Shown: positions 43,269-51,592 of the stretch, in pieces
Position numbering within the stretch: position 1 is the stretch's first letter
How the letters are laid out: each line of letters begins with the position of its first letter
Assembly: GCF_003583765.1 (NCBI RefSeq)
Contig: NZ_QXQA01000013.1
Span: 1-64,000 of the forward strand
Length of the DNA: 64,000 nucleotides
Direction of reading: 5' to 3'
Source of the DNA: Paenibacillus nanensis
GTDB taxonomy: Bacteria > Bacillota > Bacilli > Paenibacillales > Paenibacillaceae
Notes under the pieces: generated by a model
Told to the model about the DNA's origin: nothing
Seen by the model: only the letters and a program-made list of their open reading frames with translations
Databases searched by the model: none
Position numbers and translations under genes: made by a program

Positions 43269-44882
43269 TTATGCTTTTTGGATCAGCTTGTTGCGGTATT
43301 CCTTAGGCGTCATGCCTTCCTGCTTCACGAACTGCGCGACGAAGTAATCGGCGTTCTGGAAGCCGACCTTGCTTGCGATTTCGTACATGCGCATATCCGT
43401 TAGACGCAGCAGCTTTTTCGCCTCCCCCATCCGGAGCGAGAGAAGGAAATCGTTGAAATATACGCCGTACGTCTTCCGGAACAGCTGCCCGAGATAAACC
43501 GGGTTCATATAGAAGTGCGCGGCGATCGTCTTCAAGCTGATATTGTCCGAATAATTCGTTTCGATATATTTGCGGATCTTTTCAATGCCGCCCTTCGATT
43601 GCTCCTGCCGAAGAAGACTAATGCATTCCGCTGCTTCGGCTACAAAGCCTTGGAACAGCTCTTCAAGCTCCCTCGCCCCCATGCTGCGGTGCTCCCAATC
43701 CTTGACGGCCTGGAAGGAGGCGAGCTGCTGGGCATTGCCATCCATCTCCTGGATAACGCGTATAATCGCTATCATACCGCGATGAATAGCGCTCCAAACG
43801 GCGCTTGGGTCAAGCCGGTCCTTGCGGAAGGAGTCGAACATCGAGCGGACCGCATCCCTGCAGCCCTCCGCGTTATTCTCCTCAAGCTGTTCCATAAGCC
43901 GGTCATAGAACGCATCGCTTAGCATCCTTTCGTGGAGCGGTTTGCCGCTGATTTCTTTATAGTGGATATACGGTCTTTGTTCCTCCGCATATTTGTGTTT
44001 TACGGTTTCTGCGGCAGTCTGGTAGGAACGCCTAATATTGAATAGGCCGTTCACCGTCAACCCGGCGAACAACGCTACCGGCGTGCCAAGCGCTTGCGTC
44101 AGCCCCTTCGCCAAGCCGCCCAAGCGGTCATCCAGCAGCTGATCCGCCGCTGACCTCGTCAGTCCGGCGCCTGCTTGCGCCGGCGGTAAGGCAAGCAGAA
44201 GTCCGTAGCGGCCGTCGCTCTGTTCGTAGACAGGCACAAACCGATCCGTGTCACGCGGCATGCGCGCATCATTTTCCGTATCGCAGTTCGCCTTGCACAC
44301 CGCCTTTACCGCGGCCGCGATTTCTTTATAGCCGACCGCCCGATCATAGACCTCGATAACGACATAACAATATTCTCCGTCCATTTTCACGTCTAATGCC
44401 GACGCAACGGCCGCGACGGCATCCTCGTCCGCTGTGCCGTGAATGAGCGCCTCCATCACCGAATCGGCCAGCTGCTGTTCCCTCGCATTTTGTGTCAGCT
44501 TCTTCCGGCTAAGGGTGCACGCCAGCTTTTGAAGCGTTGAACGAAGCTCTGCGTCGTCTATCGGCTTTAAAATATAGTCGAGCACTCCAAACTGAATCGC
44601 CTGCTTCGCGTAAGCAAAGTCATTATAGCCGCTAATTAATATAAAGGAAGGATCCAGACCCGGAATTTCCACTGCCCGGCGAATGAGCTCAAGCCCATCC
44701 ATAAGCGGCATACGAATGTCCGTAATGACCAGGTCGGGCTGCATATCGATGATTTGCTTCAGCGCATCCTCGCCGTTCTCCGCTTCACCTGCGACTACAA
44801 ACCCCAGCTCCTCCCATTCTATAAGATTGCATAAGCCTTTTCTTACGAATACTTCATCATCAACAAGGAGAACCTTGTGCAT
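43269..44882 (-). CDS. yesN: YesN-type response regulator (REC plus AraC HTH)
   Basis: 537 residues. Receiver domain 1-120 with Asp8/Asp9, phospho-Asp55 (VITDIRMPL) and LKPIDD lysine. A 270-residue middle region of unknown fold follows. The C-terminal AraC domain has ISLKTIAAHFYMNPVYLGQLFRKTYG and MYEIASKVGFQNADYFVAQFVKQEGMTPKEYR. Likely activates lplA and the rest of the xylan operon. Own promoter with a perfect cre. Confidence 0.93.
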   Translation of the reverse strand: MHKVLLVDDEVFVRKGLCNLIEWEELGFVVAGEAENGEDALKQIIDMQPDLVITDIRMPLMDGLELIRRAVEIPGLDPSFILISGYNDFAYAKQAIQFGVLDYILKPIDDAELRSTLQKLACTLSRKKLTQNAREQQLADSVMEALIHGTADEDAVAAVASALDVKMDGEYCYVVIEVYDRAVGYKEIAAAVKAVCKANCDTENDARMPRDTDRFVPVYEQSDGRYGLLLALPPAQAGAGLTRSAADQLLDDRLGGLAKGLTQALGTPVALFAGLTVNGLFNIRRSYQTAAETVKHKYAEEQRPYIHYKEISGKPLHERMLSDAFYDRLMEQLEENNAEGCRDAVRSMFDSFRKDRLDPSAVWSAIHRGMIAIIRVIQEMDGNAQQLASFQAVKDWEHRSMGARELEELFQGFVAEAAECISLLRQEQSKGGIEKIRKYIETNYSDNISLKTIAAHFYMNPVYLGQLFRKTYGVYFNDFLLSLRMGEAKKLLRLTDMRMYEIASKVGFQNADYFVAQFVKQEGMTPKEYRNKLIQKA

Positions 44883-44959
44883 GGATTAACCCCCTTATTA
44901 AGCTCCAGCCGGTCGTTTTCGCGCTCCGACGTTCGTTGCGGTTAAATTCACCCAAAATT

Positions 44960-44973
44960 TGAAATCGTTTTCA
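44960..44973. promoter_or_regulatory. cre site overlapping the yesN start of transcription
   Basis: TGAAATCGTTTTCA matches the cre consensus TGWAANCGNTNWCA at every position. It lies 4 bp downstream of the TATAAT at 44983-44978 (minus), where CcpA would repress. Confidence 0.8.
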
Positions 44974-44977
44974 TTTC

Positions 44978-44983
44978 ATTATA
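44978..44983 (-). promoter_or_regulatory. -10 hexamer of the yesN promoter
   Basis: TATAAT on the minus strand, about 95 bp before the yesN ATG; the -35 is poor (TTTTGT-like). Confidence 0.6.
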
Positions 44984-45101
44984 GACCTCAGCCGATTGCA
45001 CAAAATACCCAATAAACTTTAGATTTTATACCAAAATATTTAGATCGGATAGTCCCTATCATAGTAGGAATGACGAGCTGCGGCAACTTCCACTTTTCGC
45101 C

Positions 45102-45125
45102 TTGTATACTTGTATGGTAGTATGG
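45102..45125. repeat. Three tandem 8-bp repeats upstream of the uxu regulator
   Basis: TTGTATAC, TTGTATGG, TAGTATGG in direct succession, 45 bp before the GTG of the GntR gene and over its likely promoter. May be the operator of the regulator; this is inference. Confidence 0.4.
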
Positions 45126-45170
45126 CAGTAAGAAGTGGAATACGATTACATCACGAAAGGAGGAACACGC

Positions 45171-45854
45171 GTGAATGGAATACGCCGCCGTCAAGGTGCC
45201 GTTTCAACAAGGGATGCCGTCTATATGTCGCTTCGGGAGAAGATTTTAAGCCTTGAGCTGCCGCCCGGCACTCCGCTTTCGGAGAACGAGACGTCTCAGC
45301 AATTCCAGGTCAGCCGGACGCCGGTAAGAGAAAGCTTTATGAGATTGGCGCAGGAAGGACTCGTTCAAGTGCTCCCCCAGCGAGGCACCTTCGTCTCGCT
45401 TATCGATACCGCGCTGGTAGAGGAAGCCCGGTTTATGCGCGAGCATCTGGAATGCGCGGTCATTGAACTGGCTTGCACCGAATTTCCAGCTGACGCGCTG
45501 CGGCAGCTGGAGATGAATCTTGCGCAGCAGCAGGTCAGCATACGGCTCGAAGACGAAGACGCCATGTTCGAGCTCGATCAGAGCTATCATCGCATTTTGT
45601 TCGAAGGCTGCGGTAAGAGCTATACGTGGAACGCGCTTAGCCAGCTAACCGTCCACCTGAACCGCAGCCGCAGGCTTAAGCTCGCAGCCGATCATAACTG
45701 GCAGCATCTCTACGAGCAGCACCGCGAGATGGCGGACGCAATTATAGCCAGGGACGCCGAGAAAGGCCGGCGCATCATGAAACATCATTTGACCCTGAAC
45801 ATAACCGATCAAGCCGTATTGAAAGAACAATATCCCCACTATTATAAAGACTGA
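45171..45854 (+). CDS. FadR/UxuR-type GntR regulator of hexuronate genes
   Basis: 227 residues from a GTG at 45171, seven bases after AAAGGAGG; the frame is open 12 codons further up but without a site. Winged helix 10-75 (YMSLREKILSLELPPGTPLSENETSQQFQVSRTPVRESFMRL). C-terminal FCD all-helical domain with metal-binding His pattern (DQSYHRILFEG, EQHREMADAI, MKHHLTLN). Lies 67 bp before uxuA; probably represses uxuAB and responds to a hexuronate or aldonate. Confidence 0.88.
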   Translation: MNGIRRRQGAVSTRDAVYMSLREKILSLELPPGTPLSENETSQQFQVSRTPVRESFMRLAQEGLVQVLPQRGTFVSLIDTALVEEARFMREHLECAVIELACTEFPADALRQLEMNLAQQQVSIRLEDEDAMFELDQSYHRILFEGCGKSYTWNALSQLTVHLNRSRRLKLAADHNWQHLYEQHREMADAIIARDAEKGRRIMKHHLTLNITDQAVLKEQYPHYYKD

Positions 45855-45921
45855 GGCTAGGCAACGCTTACGAGGCTGTCCGCCTAGAGCCTTGGCAGAT
45901 TATTGAGGAGGCTTGTATTTT

Positions 45922-47010
45922 ATGAAAATGACATTCCGCTGGTTCGGCGAAGGCAACGATACGGTCCCGCTTCGCTACATTAAGCAAATACCCGGCACGG
46001 AGGGCATTGTTTGGTCCCTGCACGACGTTCCTGCCGGCGAAGAATGGCCGATGGACAAAATTGTCGAGGTAAAGGCTCAAGCCGACGCGGCAGGCCTCCA
46101 TATCGACGTCGTTGAAAGCGTTAACGTCCATGAAGACATTAAGCTTGGTCTTCCCTCGCGCGAGCAATATATCGAAAATTATAAACGGACGATTGAAAAG
46201 CTCGGCAAGGTCGGCGTCAAAGTGATCTGCTACAATTTCATGCCGATTTTCGATTGGTTAAGAACGGATCTGCATAAGGAAATGGAGGACGGCTCAACCG
46301 CTCTGTTCTATGAGCACAGCCGCATCGCCGATACGGATCCTTTCGAACTTGTACGGCAGATTAACGCCAACTCCGCGCTGACGATGCCGGGCTGGGAGCC
46401 GGAGAGGCTGCAGCATCTGACGAAGCTGTTCGAGGCTTACCAGGGCGTAACGGAAGAGCATCTCTGGAACAATCTCGCTTATTTCTTGCAGGAAATCATC
46501 CCGGTAGCGGCGGAGAACGGCATTCGGATGGCCATCCATCCTGACGATCCGCCATGGTCGATCTTCGGCCTTCCGCGCATCATGACTTGCCAAGACAATT
46601 TCAGACGGTTCTTGAAGCTGTACGACCATCCGGCTAACGGCATTACGCTGTGCAGCGGCTCCTTGGGCGCGAACCCGGACAATGACATCATCGCGATGAT
46701 CCATGAATTTAAAGACCGGATTCCGTTCGCTCACATTCGTAACGTTCGGCGTTATGACAACGGCGATTTTATCGAAAGCTCCCATCGGACGCAGGACGGG
46801 TCGGTGGACATCGCCGGCATCGTCAAGGCTTACCATGATATCGGCTTCACTGGCTACGCAAGACCCGACCATGGCCGCCATATTTGGGACGAGAAATGCC
46901 GGCCGGGCTACGGCTTGTACGACCGCGCATTAGGGATTATGCATCTGTGGGGGTTATGGGATGGATTCGAATACGCCAAAAATGGCAAGGAAGGAGTCAA
47001 TCGCGCATGA
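45922..47010 (+). CDS. uxuA: D-mannonate dehydratase
   Basis: 362 residues from the ATG at 45922, after GAGGAGGCTTGTATTTT. Conserved blocks: TFRWFGEGNDTVPLRYIKQIPG, NFMPIFDWLRTDL, RMAIHPDDPPWSIFGLPRI (metal His and Asp), LCSGSLG, HIRNV, YARPDHGRHIWDE. It turns D-mannonate into 2-keto-3-deoxygluconate in the glucuronate pathway. Overlaps uxuB by 4 bp. Confidence 0.95.
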   Translation: MKMTFRWFGEGNDTVPLRYIKQIPGTEGIVWSLHDVPAGEEWPMDKIVEVKAQADAAGLHIDVVESVNVHEDIKLGLPSREQYIENYKRTIEKLGKVGVKVICYNFMPIFDWLRTDLHKEMEDGSTALFYEHSRIADTDPFELVRQINANSALTMPGWEPERLQHLTKLFEAYQGVTEEHLWNNLAYFLQEIIPVAAENGIRMAIHPDDPPWSIFGLPRIMTCQDNFRRFLKLYDHPANGITLCSGSLGANPDNDIIAMIHEFKDRIPFAHIRNVRRYDNGDFIESSHRTQDGSVDIAGIVKAYHDIGFTGYARPDHGRHIWDEKCRPGYGLYDRALGIMHLWGLWDGFEYAKNGKEGVNRA

Positions 47011-47870
47011 GTGAGCAGCTTCGATTACCGATCCATGAAGCTTTGAAAGGAAAGGTAGCGGTCGTTACGGGAGGAGCCGGCGTGCTCTGCCGCGCGATGG
47101 CGGTCGAGCTTGCGCGCCAAGGCGTGAAGGTCGCCATTCTAGGCCGTACGCTTGCGAAGAATGAAGCCGTCGCGGATGAGATTAACGCGGCCGGCGGCAC
47201 CGCCATCGGCGTCGCATGCGACGTGACCGATGCAGAGAGTACGCGGGAGGCCAGCCGCATCGTGCTTGAGAAGCTCGGACCATGCGATATTCTCATTAAT
47301 GGAGCCGGCGGCAACCACCCAAGCGCCAATACGACGAATGAAACCTATAAACCGGAGGACCGGACGGCGGAAGGCGTGACCAGCTTTTTTGATCTGAGCA
47401 TTTCGGGCTTCCGTAATGTGCTGGATTTGAATTTCGTCGGCACGCTCATTCCTTCGCAAATCTTTGCCGCGCAAATGCTGGATCGCGACAACCCGGTCAT
47501 TATTAATATCTCTTCGATGAGCGCGCCTTCCCCGATGACGAAGGTGCCCGCCTACAGCGCAGCCAAAGCGGCTGTCGATAATTTTACGCAGTGGCTGGCG
47601 GTTCATATGGCCGATGCCGGCATTCGCGTCAACGCGATTGCGCCGGGCTTCTTCCTGACAGAGCAGAACCGCAAGCTGCTTACGAACGAAGACGGCTCGC
47701 TCACCCCGCGCTCCGATAAAATCATTTCGCATACGCCAATGCGCCGCTTCGGCAAGCCGGAGGATCTGCTCGGCGCGCTGCTGTGGCTGGTGGACGATAC
47801 GACTTCCGGCTTTGTGACGGGAACAACGATTCCGGTCGACGGCGGATTTATGGCCTATTCCGGCGTGTAA
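47007..47870 (+). CDS. uxuB: SDR-type D-mannonate oxidoreductase (fructuronate reductase)
   Basis: 287 residues from the ATG at 47007, which overlaps the uxuA stop (ATGA); the open frame upstream is out of family. SDR fold: TGGAGVL nucleotide loop, NGAGGN, catalytic Ser in ISSMSA, and YSAAK (Tyr and Lys). C-terminal block IPVDGGFMAYSGV. This is the YjmF/UxuB branch of SDR enzymes, not the long-chain UxuB of E. coli. It reduces D-fructuronate to D-mannonate. Confidence 0.9.
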   Translation: MSEQLRLPIHEALKGKVAVVTGGAGVLCRAMAVELARQGVKVAILGRTLAKNEAVADEINAAGGTAIGVACDVTDAESTREASRIVLEKLGPCDILINGAGGNHPSANTTNETYKPEDRTAEGVTSFFDLSISGFRNVLDLNFVGTLIPSQIFAAQMLDRDNPVIINISSMSAPSPMTKVPAYSAAKAAVDNFTQWLAVHMADAGIRVNAIAPGFFLTEQNRKLLTNEDGSLTPRSDKIISHTPMRRFGKPEDLLGALLWLVDDTTSGFVTGTTIPVDGGFMAYSGV

Positions 47871-47896
47871 CCGCATCAAGGCAATTGGAAAAATAG

Positions 47897-47943
47897 AAAG
47901 CTCCCCTTCCCGGCGTTCGGACGCATGAGAAGGGGAGCTTTTC
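47897..47943 (+). terminator. Terminator of the gntR-uxuAB operon
   Basis: Arms AAAGCTCCCCTT (47897-47908) and AAGGGGAGCTTT (47930-47941) followed by T residues; 26 bp past uxuB. Confidence 0.9.
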
Positions 47944-47976
47944 GCCATTATAACGGAGGAAGGGAGGTGGATGACC

Positions 47977-48105
47977 ATGACTACGTCCAAACGGCGCAGA
48001 GAGAACGCTTGGCATCAGCGGAAGCATTCCCAACGCCCTCACGGCAAGATCAAATCGATGGATGAGCTCGCTGCGGAGTACGATCAAGAGCATTCGAAAT
48101 CTTAA
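47977..48105 (+). CDS. Small basic protein of 42 residues, unknown
   Basis: A short frame with an excellent ribosome binding site: GGGAGGTGG nine bases before the ATG at 47977 (an ATG at 47971 is too close). The product starts MTTSKRRRENAWHQRKHS and ends in an acidic helix MDELAAEYDQEH. Its codon use looks like that of neighbours. It lies 34 bp after the uxu terminator. Family not recognised; small basic proteins of this type in Bacilli are often spore or nucleic-acid associated, but this is not shown here. Confidence 0.55.
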   Translation: MTTSKRRRENAWHQRKHSQRPHGKIKSMDELAAEYDQEHSKS

Positions 48106-48136
48106 TGCCCTCTTATGGATCATCAATCTAAATTTA

Positions 48137-48424
48137 TTAAACCACTTCCATCTTGATCTCTTCGTAACGATCGTCGAAGGAGATGCGCAGTTCCTTGTTG
48201 TCCACGTACCAGACATTGTCTTCTTCCATGAAGAAAGTAATGCCTTCCGTTTGCTGGATGAGCCCGGGATTCCGCGGCTCCTCCTTTGCGATTCCAAGCG
48301 ATAAGCCGGGATGTACGCTGCCGCAGCCGCCTAGCCGGATAAAAATGCGTAAGCTGTCGCCGTCGCTTAATCCCATCTGATCTTTATACCATCGCGCCGC
48401 CGCCTGCTCTACTGCAAGCTTCAT
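48137..48424 (-). CDS. HesB/IscA-like protein (YneR group)
   Basis: 95 residues from the ATG at 48424 (MKLAVEQAA), nine bases after AGAGGAG. The Fe-S biosynthesis fold is visible: DSLRIFIRLGGCGSVHPGLSLGI, but the usual C-terminal CxC of IscA/SufA is absent, so it belongs to the YneR-type subgroup whose role in metal or cluster handling is unproven. Single gene between two other units. Confidence 0.8.
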   Translation of the reverse strand: MKLAVEQAAARWYKDQMGLSDGDSLRIFIRLGGCGSVHPGLSLGIAKEEPRNPGLIQQTEGITFFMEEDNVWYVDNKELRISFDDRYEEIKMEVV

Positions 48425-48508
48425 CGCTGTCAGCTCCTCTTCTAAAGACATCTTGTAAAGGATTAAGGATTACCCTTACATGAAACCATTATAACCTAAG
48501 GAGCCTGA

Positions 48509-49297
48509 TCAATCGAGAGCCGGCTGCCGCCGAAGCAGCGCCGATGATCCGGCGATTCCTGCCGCAATGAGCAGAATCGTAACGCCAATCGACCATCCGA
48601 AGCTTGCCGATGCATCGAAGCCGCCTTGTACCGCTTCGTACGCGAAGCCGGTCAAGGAGCTAGGGCTCCAGCCCATATACTTCGGCGCTATCCCCGATAA
48701 AGCCGTAAGCAAAAGGGCCAGCCCAAGAGCCGAGAAAGCAGCGCCCGCCGCGCTGCGGAGAAGCGTGCTGAACAGCAGAACCGCGGTAAGAATAAAGGTG
48801 AACCATAAACCGTACAATACATAGCTGAGCAGAAAAGGGGCAAAATCAACGGTCTCGAACAGCAGCCACGTATAATACCAGGATGCGGCGTAGCCTATAA
48901 GCAAAGCTCCCCAAAGGAGCGTCATCATCCCGAGCCACTTCGACAGGATGAAGGAAAGGAAGGATACCGGCTTTACAAGCACAAGAGACGCCGCTCCGCT
49001 ATTGCGGTCACCCGATACGGCACCCATAAAAGCGAGCGCAAGAATCAGCAGGCCGATCATTCCGAATTGCGACAGCGTACCCGCGAGCACCTCCGCTCCG
49101 CTCGGCACCGGCATTTCAATAACGGCGCCTTCCGGCATGTTCCCAGCTTTTTCAATAATGACCGGCATATAATAGTTGGTTAAAGGCTGCATAATACCTA
49201 ATAACGCAAAGACGAGAGGAATCCAGATCAGTTTAAAGCTTCGCAGCTGCTCGAGCCATTCTTTCCGCACCAAAGTCATCAGCTTCACCGCGCTCAT
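48509..49297 (-). CDS. yxlG: ABC-2 exporter permease, YxlG-like
   Basis: 262 residues, six helices (ABC2_membrane type), with the conserved SGDRNSGAASLVLVKPVSFLSFILSKWLG loop. Start overlaps the yxlF stop by ATGA. Final gene of a sigY-yxlC-D-E-F-G order that matches B. subtilis, where the Yxl proteins affect SigY activity. Confidence 0.85.
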   Translation of the reverse strand: MSAVKLMTLVRKEWLEQLRSFKLIWIPLVFALLGIMQPLTNYYMPVIIEKAGNMPEGAVIEMPVPSGAEVLAGTLSQFGMIGLLILALAFMGAVSGDRNSGAASLVLVKPVSFLSFILSKWLGMMTLLWGALLIGYAASWYYTWLLFETVDFAPFLLSYVLYGLWFTFILTAVLLFSTLLRSAAGAAFSALGLALLLTALSGIAPKYMGWSPSSLTGFAYEAVQGGFDASASFGWSIGVTILLIAAGIAGSSALLRRQPALD

Positions 49298-50235
49298 TCG
49301 CCCACCACCTTCATAAACAAATCCTCCAGCGAGGAGTAGCCGGCCTCCAGCCGGCTGAAGCGAACCTTCTCCTTAGCCAGCTCTTCCGTCAGCGCTTGCC
49401 TAGCCTTGTCCATATCTTTGACCGTAAGTCGAAGCATAGTACCCTGCCGCTCGATTTCTTCGATGGTTGCGCTTAGACGTTCGTCAGCGCTCGTCCTTTG
49501 TTCGAAGCCTGCCGCCCATTCCAGCGACGGAGCATGCTCCTCCAGCTTCAGCTCGATAATAGGACGGCGATGCTCGCTCCGTATTTGCGGCAGCGCGCCT
49601 TGCAACGCAACCTGCCCGCTTCGAATAATGATGACATCATCGCAGAGCTCCTCCGCGTCATGAAGCACATGCGTGGAAAACAAGACGGTCGTCTCCGACT
49701 TCAGCTCCTTCAGCAGCCCGAGCACTTCCCTGCGGCCAATCGGATCAAGCGCGGATACCGGCTCATCCATAACAAGCAGCTTCGGCCGATGGACGAGCGC
49801 CTGCGCCAGGCCAAGCCTTTGCTTCATCCCGCCGGAATAACCGCCGATACGGCGCTTGGCCGCCTCCGCCAGACCTACCCGCTCGAGCAGCTCCTTTGCC
49901 CGCTGCTTCGCCTCTGCTGGGCTGAGGCCGCACAGTCTTCCGGCATACACAACATACTCCATGCCGCTCATCCAGTTATGGAAGGCAGGCGATTGCGGCA
50001 AGTAACCAAGCAAGCTTCTCCGGTCTTCGCCTGCGCGAAGCCCATGAAATTGGATGCTTCCCGCAGTCGGCTTGAGCAGGCCGGTAAGCATCCGGATCGT
50101 CGTCGTCTTCCCTGCGCCGTTCGGCCCGAGCAGCGCTGTGCAGCGGCCTTCCTGAATGTGAAAGCTGATACCCTTGACGGCCTGGGCCTGTCCGAAGGCT
50201 TTAACCAATCCATTAACCTGCAGCAGCTCCTTCAT
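49294..50235 (-). CDS. yxlF: ABC transporter ATPase, YxlF-like
   Basis: 313 residues. Walker A GPNGAGKTT at 37-45, YSGGMKQRLGLAQAL signature, LLVMDEPVSALDPIGRRE Walker B, FSTHVLHDAEEL H-loop, then a C-terminal extension of about 90 residues. One-base overlap with yxlE (TAATG) and ATGA overlap with yxlG. Confidence 0.88.
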   Translation of the reverse strand: MKELLQVNGLVKAFGQAQAVKGISFHIQEGRCTALLGPNGAGKTTTIRMLTGLLKPTAGSIQFHGLRAGEDRRSLLGYLPQSPAFHNWMSGMEYVVYAGRLCGLSPAEAKQRAKELLERVGLAEAAKRRIGGYSGGMKQRLGLAQALVHRPKLLVMDEPVSALDPIGRREVLGLLKELKSETTVLFSTHVLHDAEELCDDVIIIRSGQVALQGALPQIRSEHRRPIIELKLEEHAPSLEWAAGFEQRTSADERLSATIEEIERQGTMLRLTVKDMDKARQALTEELAKEKVRFSRLEAGYSSLEDLFMKVVGE

Positions 50236-50441
50236 TACACTTTCCTCCTGCCGAACAGGAAGAAGGCAACAGGGCCAAGAAGATTAACAAAAAGAATGAT
50301 AAGCACCCACATGACCTTCGGGCCTCTCGTTTCCTCCGCCTTAATGCACTGAACCAGCGCAATAATCATAAGGATAAATTGTATAATAAGAACGGGCGCT
50401 AGAATCCCTATTAATTTGTTTAACTCCAGCGTTTCATTCAT
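50235..50441 (-). CDS. yxlE: PLDc_N-type small membrane protein, YxlE-like
   Basis: 68 residues, two helices joined by KAEETRGPKVMWVLIILFVNLLGP, the PLDc_N signature; ends in FGRRKV. In B. subtilis YxlE is reported as one of the negative regulators of SigY. Position between yxlD and yxlF agrees. Confidence 0.85.
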   Translation of the reverse strand: MNETLELNKLIGILAPVLIIQFILMIIALVQCIKAEETRGPKVMWVLIILFVNLLGPVAFFLFGRRKV

Positions 50442-50457
50442 GATGGTCTCCCCTTTT

Positions 50458-50679
50458 TTATTTGCGTCTCCGCTCTTTGATCCGTCCGAGCAAGTCCTTC
50501 CTCACGATAAGCCAGTACAGGATCGTCGGCAGCGGGAATTGAATGAGCCCCCATATCCCCCAAAACCAAGGCATGCTGTCACGCTTGCGGGCGTCGAGAA
50601 ACAGCCATGTCGACTGCGTCAGCAGAATAGCGGCGATCAGCGCCCAGAACCAGAAGGAATGCTTCAGCTGTTCTTCCAT
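50458..50679 (-). CDS. yxlD: Small membrane protein, YxlD-like
   Basis: 73 residues from the ATG at 50679, after AGAAGGTGAAGCGGTT; longer in-frame starts fall in yxlC. Two helices, WFWGIWGLIQFPLPTILYWLIVRKDLLG near the end, fully basic tail. By order it is YxlD, part of the membrane control of SigY. Confidence 0.78.
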   Translation of the reverse strand: MEEQLKHSFWFWALIAAILLTQSTWLFLDARKRDSMPWFWGIWGLIQFPLPTILYWLIVRKDLLGRIKERRRK

Positions 50680-51005
50680 AACCGCTTCACCTTCTTGCCT
50701 AAAGTAATGCCGATATATCCGATCGCTCCTAACCCAGCCGCAGCCTGAAGCGCCGCAAACAAAGCCAAGCTGCGGTTCAGCGCGCCCAAAACGACGACAA
50801 GAACAATCGCTGCGACGATCCAGAAAAACGCTAACTCCCGCCACAGCTTCCTTTTCATCTCTTGACGGTGATTCTGCACAAAAGCTTCCAGCTGCATAGG
50901 GTCTAATTCCGGCTGTTCAAAAGCTTGATCGAATCGAGACAGCTCGCTGCGCATATGCCGATCGAACCATAGTTGCTCCTCATCAGGAGCTCCGTTCTTG
51001 TTCAT
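50664..51005 (-). CDS. yxlC: Membrane protein, YxlC-like (candidate anti-sigma factor)
   Basis: 113 residues, ATG after GGAGATGACCCATC, starting inside the 3' end of the sigma gene (23-bp overlap). Hydrophilic N-terminal half (LWFDRHMRSELSRFDQAFEQPELD) followed by two helices. In B. subtilis YxlC is the main negative regulator of SigY, which fits a soluble domain plus membrane anchor. Confidence 0.8.
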   Translation of the reverse strand: MNKNGAPDEEQLWFDRHMRSELSRFDQAFEQPELDPMQLEAFVQNHRQEMKRKLWRELAFFWIVAAIVLVVVLGALNRSLALFAALQAAAGLGAIGYIGITLGKKVKRLWKNS

Positions 51006-51525
51006 GATGGGTCATCTCCTTCCTCAGCTGCTTGATGCCTGCGTGTATGCGCGATTTAACCGTACCGACCGGCGTATCCAGCATCTCTGCAATTTCTTCC
51101 TGGGAATAGCCGTAATAATATTTGAGCAGTACGGCCATGCGCTGATTTTCCTCTAATTGCCCTAGCGCCTCCAGCGCATCCGGCCAATCGTTCATTCGTC
51201 CCAGCGTCTCGTATCGAAGCGAACGAGCCGATCCTTCTTCCTGCACGTATTGCTGCTCCCGCTTGTAGCGTCTTGCCCGGTCTATCGACAGCCTGGATGC
51301 GATGGCGATCAGCCAAGTCGAAAATTTCGACTGTCCCTTGAAGGTGCCGATCTTTTCAATCGCCTTCAGCATGGTTTCCTGCGTCAGATCCTCGGCTTTG
51401 CCTTTATCCATCGTGAGCTTCAGGACATATTGATAGAGGAAGGAATAGTGCTGGCGCAGCAGCTCCGACAGCGACTGCACGTCGCCCTTCGCCGCTTTTT
51501 TCACAATCGCTGCCTCATCGTACAC
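50983..51525 (-). CDS. sigY: ECF sigma factor, SigY-like
   Basis: 180 residues, GTG start after GGGAGCTTACGCA. Region 2 (LLRQHYSFLYQYVLKLTMDKGKAEDLTQETMLKAI, with STWLIAIASRLSIDRAR) and region 4 (LEENQRMAVLLKYYYGYSQEEIAEMLDTPVGTVKSRI) are complete. The gene order after it is that of the B. subtilis sigY operon. A GAAC...CGTC promoter just upstream suggests autoregulation. Confidence 0.9.
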   Translation of the reverse strand: MYDEAAIVKKAAKGDVQSLSELLRQHYSFLYQYVLKLTMDKGKAEDLTQETMLKAIEKIGTFKGQSKFSTWLIAIASRLSIDRARRYKREQQYVQEEGSARSLRYETLGRMNDWPDALEALGQLEENQRMAVLLKYYYGYSQEEIAEMLDTPVGTVKSRIHAGIKQLRKEMTHHEQERSS

Positions 51526-51562
51526 TGCGTAAGCTCCCTTCTTCTTGATGTCTTATGAATTG

Positions 51563-51588
51563 GACGATTGAGCGGTTCATTTCGTTCG
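51563..51588 (-). promoter_or_regulatory. Candidate SigY-type autoregulated promoter
   Basis: Minus strand: CGAACG (51588-51583), 16-bp spacer, CGTC (51566-51563), 38 bp before the GTG. GAAC and CGTC elements at this spacing are typical of ECF promoters in Bacillus. Confidence 0.65.
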
Positions 51589-51592
51589 CGTG

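Noticed and set aside
46884..47006. Longer start for uxuB inside uxuA
   Set aside because: The extension is out of family and has no ribosome binding site; the ATG at 47007 overlapping the uxuA stop is typical coupling.
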